From: Atopobium sp. UBA2090
Lineage (GTDB): Bacteria > Actinomycetota > Coriobacteriia > Coriobacteriales > Atopobiaceae
Assembly (NCBI GenBank): GCA_002331575.1
Contig: DCZG01000165.1
Coordinates: forward strand, 43,001-62,330
DNA length: 19,330 nt
Direction: 5' to 3'
Below are positions 14,746 through 19,330 of the stretch, piece by piece (position 1 is the first letter of the stretch; each line of letters begins with the position of its first letter). The translations under genes were made by a program, and so were the position numbers. The notes under the pieces are model-generated. The model saw only the letters and a program-made list of their open reading frames with translations. It searched no databases and was not told the origin of the DNA.

Positions 14746-16353
14746 TCACGCATCCAGGCGCCTCACCAGGTCATGAAACTCGCTTCGATAGGAATCGTCC
14801 AAGTTCGCGCCGTCGAGAATGTCGAGGACGCTGTCCGTCGTACTCGTGCCCTTGTTCTCGGAGTCGTTCACGATCATCCCGAACTCGATGACCGCGCTCG
14901 CAAAGCGCCAGTCGTCGCTGGGAGCGCTCGTGACGTCCTTCTCCCCTATCGGGTACTCGCTCAGCTTGGACTCGCTCTCGCCGGGGTCCTTGGAGCGCAC
15001 GTTGAGCGTGAGCCATTCGCCGTTCTCGACGCCCGTGGCGTCATCATTGCCGTACTTCGACGTAATCGCGGAGAAGGGGTCGTACGGGGAGTCGGCACAG
15101 ATGATCTCGTAGGCGACGGTCACGCTGTGCCCGTATCCCACCTCGCCGGCGTCGACGGAGTCATCGGCGAAGTCCTGCGTGTCGAGCTCGCGATTCTCGT
15201 ATCCCACCTGACGGTATCCCCTCACGTACGCGGGGTTGAACTCCACCTGCAGCTTCACGTCGTCCGCGCAGGTGACGAGTGTCGACGTCAGGTCATCGCC
15301 GAACACCTTCTCGGCCTCCTCGAGACAGTCGATGTAGGAGTAGTTTCCGCCACCGTCATCGGCGAGCGTCTCCATCTTCGTGTCCTTGTAGTTGCCCTCG
15401 CCGAAGCCGAGCACGGACAGGTAGACCCCCGTGTCCTTCTTGCCGGCAACGTAGTCGGAAAGGTCGCTCTCCGAGGTCATGCCGACGTTGAGGTCACCGT
15501 CGGAAGCGAGGATGATGCGGTTGTTCCCACCCTCGATGAAATGCGACTGCGCGATGTCGTAGGCCCGCTCGAGCCCCGCCCCGCCGTTCGTGAACCCATC
15601 GGCCTCGAGGTCGTCAAGCGCGTCGAGAATGGTCGTACGGTCACTGGCGGGGGTGCCGTCGAGAATGACGCGGTCGCTGCCGGCGTAGGTGACGATAGAC
15701 ACCGTATCGCTGGGATTGAGGTTATCGACGAGGTAGGAGAACGACCGCTTGAGAAGGCCCAGCTTGTCCGGGCTATCCATCGAGCCAGAGGTGTCAATCA
15801 GGAAAACGAGGTTGTTGCCCCGCGTCTCCGCATAGTCGAGGTCTCGAGTCTTGAGGCCCATGACGAGCAGCTTGGTATCGGGATTCCATGGGCAGTCGGC
15901 GATCTGGGCGGTCACCCCGAACACGTCCGAACCCGAGGGGTCAGCATAGTCGTAGTCAAAGTAGTTGAGCATTTCCTCGATGCGCACCGCACCGCTGGGG
16001 ATGTCCTCGGCGGTGTAATCCTCGCTGATCATCCGCCTGAGGTTGGCGTAGCTCGCCGTATCCACGTCAGCGGAGAACGTCGAGTAGGGGTCGCTTGCCG
16101 TGCTGGTGAACCCATGCTCGACTATCGCGGCGTACTCCTCGGTGTTCCAGGCAACCTCTGGCTCGTATGGAACATCCGACCCGTAGGAATCGCCGTATCC
16201 CGATGCGCTATCCGCAGCCGCGCTGGATTCACTCCCCGCCGCACCAGAGGATTGCGTAGCACCGCTTTTCTCGTATCCCGTCTGGGAAGTCGCGCAACCG
16301 CACGTCGACACCGCGAGAACGATGCTGAGCAGGATGGCCATGGTCTTTCTCAT
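14746..16353 (-). CDS. vWA-domain lipoprotein (YfbK-like)
   Basis: A 535-aa secreted protein. Residues 1-20 form a lipoprotein signal with cysteines at 18 and 20; the lipid-modified one is uncertain because neither gives a perfect lipobox. A Ser/Gly/Ala-rich linker follows (about 30-60), then the YfbK-type N-terminal region (YSTFSADVDTASYANLRRM, about 90-108). The von Willebrand A domain (about 180-350) has an intact metal site: D187-x-S189-x-S191, T255 and D285. The C-terminal part (about 360-535) matches the DUF3520-type domain. It follows the anti-sigma gene by 105 bp with an AAGGGAGAG ribosome site. It probably works at the cell surface in metal-dependent protein binding, under control of the ECF sigma system. 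Confidence 0.9.
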   Translation of the reverse strand: MRKTMAILLSIVLAVSTCGCATSQTGYEKSGATQSSGAAGSESSAAADSASGYGDSYGSDVPYEPEVAWNTEEYAAIVEHGFTSTASDPYSTFSADVDTASYANLRRMISEDYTAEDIPSGAVRIEEMLNYFDYDYADPSGSDVFGVTAQIADCPWNPDTKLLVMGLKTRDLDYAETRGNNLVFLIDTSGSMDSPDKLGLLKRSFSYLVDNLNPSDTVSIVTYAGSDRVILDGTPASDRTTILDALDDLEADGFTNGGAGLERAYDIAQSHFIEGGNNRIILASDGDLNVGMTSESDLSDYVAGKKDTGVYLSVLGFGEGNYKDTKMETLADDGGGNYSYIDCLEEAEKVFGDDLTSTLVTCADDVKLQVEFNPAYVRGYRQVGYENRELDTQDFADDSVDAGEVGYGHSVTVAYEIICADSPYDPFSAITSKYGNDDATGVENGEWLTLNVRSKDPGESESKLSEYPIGEKDVTSAPSDDWRFASAVIEFGMIVNDSENKGTSTTDSVLDILDGANLDDSYRSEFHDLVRRLDA

Positions 16354-16431
16354 GATGCTCTCCCTTCGATTCGTCTTCCGCTACCTCTGATACGAGCGAA
16401 GGGAACGAATCGTCGGGAGAAACCACCTCGG

Positions 16432-16456
16432 CGTTCGGGCTTTACTGCCCCGAACG
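16432..16456 (-). other. Intercistronic hairpin between the anti-sigma and vWA genes
   Basis: An 8-bp perfect stem (CGTTCGGG at 16432-16439 with CCCGAACG at 16449-16456) with a 9-nt loop begins right after the anti-sigma stop codon. No T-run follows. It may lower read-through or protect mRNA, setting the ratio of regulator to lipoprotein. Confidence 0.4.
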
Positions 16457-16458
16457 GC

Positions 16459-17148
16459 TCATTCCTGCGTCACGACAAAGAGCGCCCAGTCGCTCGCGCC
16501 CTCGCGTTGGACGGCGACTGCCCGTTCCTGGGAAATCCCCGAAATCGTTTGGAACGACGCAGAGACGACATCGCCATCTTCGAGGTTCAGCTCTGTGGCG
16601 ACGGCAGAACCAGCGAGCGAGCTTTCGGGTAGGGTCATCGGGAGCCCCACGTTCACGGCCTCCTCCGCTGTCGCGACGTGGTAGACGACCCCGTCGATGG
16701 TGAGGGAGGCGCCCGCGAGGTCGTCACCAGGGAACGTGCCCGCGGTGGTCGACGTGGTCTCGCCGCTCGCGGCCTCGGAACCCGAGGCGCTCGATTCCGC
16801 CTTCGTGGAATCGGTCATCTCGCTCGAGGCGCTGCTGCTTATGGAGGAGCTGGAAGAACCTGACATCATCGGGAGCGCGACGGCCCCGATGCCAGCGACG
16901 ACGAGGAGACAGGCCGCGATGCGCAGGAGCACCGTGCGGGCCGGCGTGGCACCATGGCGACGAGCGTCTGATATGGTCGGCAGGCCTTCCGCACCACGCG
17001 AGGGCTTATCGCCAGGCGAGACTGGCTCTTCGGCGCCTTGGGCAACCATCCGCTCGCGCTCCGCCAGAAGCGAGTCGAGCATGCGCTGCCTCGAGGCGTC
17101 GTCGGCATCGATGCTGTCAAACGCCTTGACGATTCTCTCATCCCTCAT
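16459..17148 (-). CDS. Membrane anti-sigma factor
   Basis: A 229-aa protein with a cytoplasmic N-terminal region (1-72) and one membrane helix (about 73-95, LLRIAACLLVVAGIGAVALP). A very Ser-rich extracytoplasmic linker (97-137) and a small outer domain (about 140-229, with ISQERAVAVQREG) follow. It starts with ATGA overlap on the sigma factor stop and has GGAGGTGAG upstream. The topology and coupling identify it as the cognate anti-sigma factor. A zinc anti-sigma HxxxCxxC motif is not seen, so the sigma-binding segment is of another type. Confidence 0.8.
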   Translation of the reverse strand: MRDERIVKAFDSIDADDASRQRMLDSLLAERERMVAQGAEEPVSPGDKPSRGAEGLPTISDARRHGATPARTVLLRIAACLLVVAGIGAVALPMMSGSSSSSISSSASSEMTDSTKAESSASGSEAASGETTSTTAGTFPGDDLAGASLTIDGVVYHVATAEEAVNVGLPMTLPESSLAGSAVATELNLEDGDVVSASFQTISGISQERAVAVQREGASDWALFVVTQE

Positions 17149-17630
17149 GCCATCTCACCTCCAAGCCTCTCTCTCAGTAGCGCGCGTGCCTCGCTCAGGT
17201 AGCTCCGTATCGTGGAGGGAGGCTTCCCGAGCGCTCCCGAAATCTGGTCCGTGCTCCAGCCCTCGTAGTAGTACAGGTAGACGACGTCCTTGTACTTCTC
17301 GTCAAGGGAAAGCACGATGTCGAGCGTTGCGTCGTATTCCTGGGGCTTTGCCTCAGGCTCCGGGATGGCGTCCAACGGGACGTTCTTCCTGACAGATGCC
17401 TTCAGGACGTCCTTGCACAGGTTGGCAGAGACGCGGATGAGCCACGCCTTCTCGTGTTCGCCGCTTTCGAACGACGCGCCGCTCCTCAGGAGCCGAAGGA
17501 AGACGTTTTGGGTGGCGTCCTCCGCATCGGCACGATTTCCCAGGTAGGAGTAGCACACACGATAGACCGTGCTCACCTGACGGTTGTAGATTGCCTCTAT
17601 GTCGTCAAACGCTCGCGAATACGTTGCCAC
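17145..17630 (-). CDS. ECF-type RNA polymerase sigma factor
   Basis: A 161-aa sigma factor of group IV. Region 2 (about 12-75) has IYNRQVSTVYRVCYSYLGN, AEDATQNVFLRLL and KAWLIRVSANLCKD. Region 4 (about 105-155) has the helix-turn-helix YYYEGWSTDQISGALGKPPSTIRSYLSEARALL. There is no sigma 1.1 or region 3. The start is GTG at 17628-17630, with only a modest AGGG site, so the exact start is less sure. It is first in the operon with the anti-sigma and vWA genes and is probably released by an envelope signal. Confidence 0.9.
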   Translation of the reverse strand: MATYSRAFDDIEAIYNRQVSTVYRVCYSYLGNRADAEDATQNVFLRLLRSGASFESGEHEKAWLIRVSANLCKDVLKASVRKNVPLDAIPEPEAKPQEYDATLDIVLSLDEKYKDVVYLYYYEGWSTDQISGALGKPPSTIRSYLSEARALLRERLGGEMA

Positions 17631-17778
17631 GGACCCTGCTCACCCCCTCATCAAGAATACGAGTCGGAAGGCGTAAACGTCGGAGGAGTTTCACGGGACA
17701 TCATGATACGGAATCGGCGGGAGGCCGTTTCCGACGGGCGCCACGGTGGTCGCGGCTCCCGCATGGCGAGAAGGACGC

Positions 17779-17807
17779 CGGGGCCTGTCTCATTGCGACA
17801 GGCCCCG
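17779..17807 (-). terminator. Hairpin terminator after the interrupted alcohol dehydrogenase
   Basis: A perfect 11-bp stem (CGGGGCCTGTC at 17779-17789 with GACAGGCCCCG at 17797-17807) has a 7-nt loop. It lies 41 bp after the last stop codon of the dehydrogenase frame. On the minus strand GCGTCCTTCT follows, with no real T-tract. Confidence 0.75.
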
Positions 17808-17847
17808 TGATGAGGACGCACGTGATACCGCGAAAAACAGGGTGAGG

Positions 17848-18903
17848 CTACTTCTCGATGTAGACGATTGGCTTGACCAGGTCCCTCGGCTTGTTGGCCA
17901 TGGTCCAAAACGCTTCCTCGATCTTGTCGAACCCGTCGAAGGTGTAGTTGAGAAGCTTGCCCGGATGCACGCGATCGTACTTGATGAGCTCGAGCATCTT
18001 CTGGACGCGGTAGGCGCCACCCGGGCAGAAGCCGTTCTTGATCGTGATGTCAGACTCGCCGAGACCGAACAGCATGGCGGGCACGCTGTACGTCTCCGAG
18101 GGCGAGATGCAGGCGATGCTCGAGATGTTGCCGTTGCACCGCACGAGCTAGAGGGCCTGGTTCATACACTCCACGTCATGAATCGCGATGATGGCGCGGT
18201 CGACCTGGCCACCGTTGGCATCGAGGATCTGCTTGACCGTATCGCCGTCCTTGTAGCTGATGATGTCCGTCGCGCCGTACTCCCGAGCGAGCTTCACGCA
18301 GTTGGGACGCGTGCCGACGGCAAAGATGCGCCCGGCTCCGCGCAGCCGTGCGGCGGCAACGGCAATGAGGCCGACAGGACCGATGCCAAAGACGACGACC
18401 GTATCGCCGAACTGGATGTTCGCGTTTTCGGCAGCATAGAAACCGGTCGACATCATGTCGACGGTCATGAGGGCGTCCTCGACCGAAACCCCCTCGGGCA
18501 TGTGGACGAGGTTGGCGTTGGCGTTGTTGACCTTGAAGTGCTCGGCGAACACCCCATCATGGGTGATCATGAACTTGAAGCTCTTGATCCAGCCGGTGTC
18601 ATGGGCGTTGTTGATGCCGCGCTCCTGGAGCGACGGCTCCTCCCAATCGGGCGTTCAGCACGGCACGACCACGCGGTCATCGGGCTTGAACTTGGTCACG
18701 AGCTCACCGACCTCCTCGACGATGCCGAGCGACTCGTGCCCGAGGATGACGTTGGGCAGGTCAAGGTCATTGATGATGCTCGTGTCAGAGGAGCAGGGGG
18801 CAACCGCCGTAGGCCTGATGATGGCATCAAGCGGCCCGCACGTCGGAGCGTCCTTCTCAATCCAGCCGGCCTTGCCCTTTGAGAGCATCGCGAACCCCTT
18901 CAT
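17848..18903 (-). pseudogene. Zn-dependent secondary alcohol dehydrogenase with two in-frame stops
   Basis: The frame from ATG 18903 (good GGGGAG site) to the stop at 17848-17850 is exactly 351 codons, the length of the Clostridium beijerinckii / Thermoanaerobacter brockii NADP secondary ADH family. Recognisable features are MKGFAML at the start, C37 (VAPCSSD), H56-E57 (LGHESLG), the zinc aspartate in VDMMSTGF, the Rossmann GIGPVGL, VGTRPNC (NADP-type) and FCPGGAYR. Codon 83 is TGA (18655-18657), between PC and TPDW. Codon 252 is TAG (18148-18150), before LVRCNGN. There is no frameshift and no missing segment. The simplest reading is a young pseudogene. Selenocysteine at codon 83 is conceivable, but TAG would still stop translation. 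Confidence 0.8.
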
Positions 18904-18938
18904 GAGAACTCCCCTCTGCCGCGCCGCGCGCGGATTGC

Positions 18939-18953
18939 ATGACATCCTGTCAT
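18939..18953. promoter_or_regulatory. Perfect inverted repeat upstream of the interrupted ADH
   Basis: ATGACA-TCC-TGTCAT is a perfect 6+3+6 palindrome, 36 bp upstream of the ATG at 18903. It is a good operator shape for a dimeric repressor. The sequence beyond it on the minus strand is AT-rich (GATAAAGTTTGATA) and could hold a promoter. Confidence 0.5.
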
Positions 18954-19056
18954 ATCAAACTTTATCGTCCATGAACGTGGGGGTGCGCTGCCTCTGGACG
19001 ACGGTATGCAATGCCAGTCAGACGGAAAGGTGCCAGCGAGAAGAACGGTCGCTTGC

Positions 19057-19330
19057 TTACTCCCTCGCGGCCACGAACGCCGCGATTGCGTCGACGGCCT
19101 CGTTCTGCTGCTCATCGGCCGAGATGGTGGCGTCAGGATTCCCGGACTGCCTGCCGTAGTACCCGAACTGCGCGTGGTTGCCGCCCTCGATCACGACGGC
19201 GTTGTCCGTGTAGTGGATGTCAGCCTCGAGGTTGGAGTTGAAGGTGCCATGGATGGTGAGCGCATCCGCGGGCGGGTAGTCGCCATAGACATAGGCGCCG
19301 AGAAGGATGAGGCCGGCGTGCTCGTCCTGG
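19057..19330 (-). CDS. Alpha/beta hydrolase family protein, C-terminal part
   Basis: The last 90 codons of a gene that enters from the right edge; the stop is TAA at 19057-19059. The peptide contains GLILLGAYVYGDYP, then DNAVVIEGGNHAQFGYYG, and ends EAVDAIAAFVAARE. The GGNHAQFG segment is where the catalytic histidine lies in alpha/beta hydrolases of this type. The start, nucleophile and any signal peptide are outside the window. It ends 153 bp upstream of the interrupted ADH and may be unrelated. Confidence 0.75.
   Translation of the reverse strand, partial: QDEHAGLILLGAYVYGDYPPADALTIHGTFNSNLEADIHYTDNAVVIEGGNHAQFGYYGRQSGNPDATISADEQQNEAVDAIAAFVAARE

Noticed and set aside
14623..16632. 669-codon plus-strand open frame
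   Set aside because: It lies opposite the vWA lipoprotein gene, which has clear domains, a signal peptide and a ribosome site. The frame has no recognisable motif and is a GC-rich antisense shadow.
16697..17392. 231-codon plus-strand open frame
   Set aside because: Antisense to the anti-sigma and sigma genes; no protein features.
17658..17693. Possible autoregulated ECF promoter upstream of the sigma gene (TGAAAC and CGTA on the minus strand)
   Set aside because: The two elements are 26 bp apart instead of the usual 16-17, so the match is not convincing.
18148..18150. Pyrrolysine at the TAG codon of the ADH frame
   Set aside because: Pyrrolysine use is known from few lineages, no pyl gene is visible, and the family does not need a special residue here; a nonsense mutation is simpler.
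17746..18882. 378-codon plus-strand open frame over the interrupted ADH
   Set aside because: It is uninterrupted while the minus strand has two stops, but the minus strand shows unmistakable dehydrogenase motifs along its full length. The plus frame reads like low-complexity antisense.

Overview
This 19.3 kb window reads as a GC-rich bacterial chromosome fragment. The gene style suggests an anaerobic Gram-positive actinomycete of the Coriobacteriia type (Olsenella/Collinsella-like): PTS-driven polyol or sugar catabolism, DeoR and GntR regulators, and GC-rich hairpins with poor T-tracts. This placement is inference from the proteins, not a search. Every well-supported gene lies on the minus strand, so transcription runs from high to low coordinates.

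Module 1 (about 1-7000, read right to left) is a catabolic cluster. It holds a fused two-domain dihydroxyacetone kinase (DhaK-DhaL), a rhamnulose-1-phosphate aldolase-type class II aldolase, a galactitol-type PTS permease in order IIA, IIB, IIC, a small unknown membrane protein, and a zinc-dependent medium-chain dehydrogenase. A terminator follows, and then the first 41 codons of a DeoR-family regulator. The aldolase gene has a near-consensus promoter followed by 10-bp direct repeats that recur upstream of the kinase gene, a plausible shared operator.

Module 2 (about 7400-14450) is a second catabolic cluster. In transcription order it holds a class II fructose/tagatose-bisphosphate-type aldolase, a second zinc dehydrogenase, a mannose/sorbose-type PTS with IIC and IID fused in one polypeptide, then IIA and IIB with overlapping reading frames, and an SDR dehydrogenase. 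After a hairpin come a small P-loop kinase-like protein and a GntR/UTRA regulator that overlap by 4 bp. The likely scheme is PTS uptake, oxidation by SDR and/or Zn-ADH, and aldol cleavage. The substrate cannot be named from sequence alone.

The right-hand part (14550-17640) is an unrelated surface-signalling operon: an ECF sigma factor, its overlapping membrane anti-sigma factor, and a vWA-domain lipoprotein of the YfbK type. Upstream of it (17848-18903) lies a full-length 351-codon secondary-alcohol-dehydrogenase frame. It keeps its zinc ligands but carries an in-frame TGA at codon 83 and an in-frame TAG at codon 252. The window ends inside an alpha/beta hydrolase gene.

The most interesting points are the doubly interrupted but unshifted ADH, the pairing of a galactitol PTS with a RhaD-type aldolase and a DHA kinase, the IIC-IID fusion, the shared direct-repeat operators, and a 42-bp repeat (39/42 identical) found just after the stop codons of two unrelated genes. 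No tRNA, rRNA, CRISPR array or complete insertion sequence was seen.
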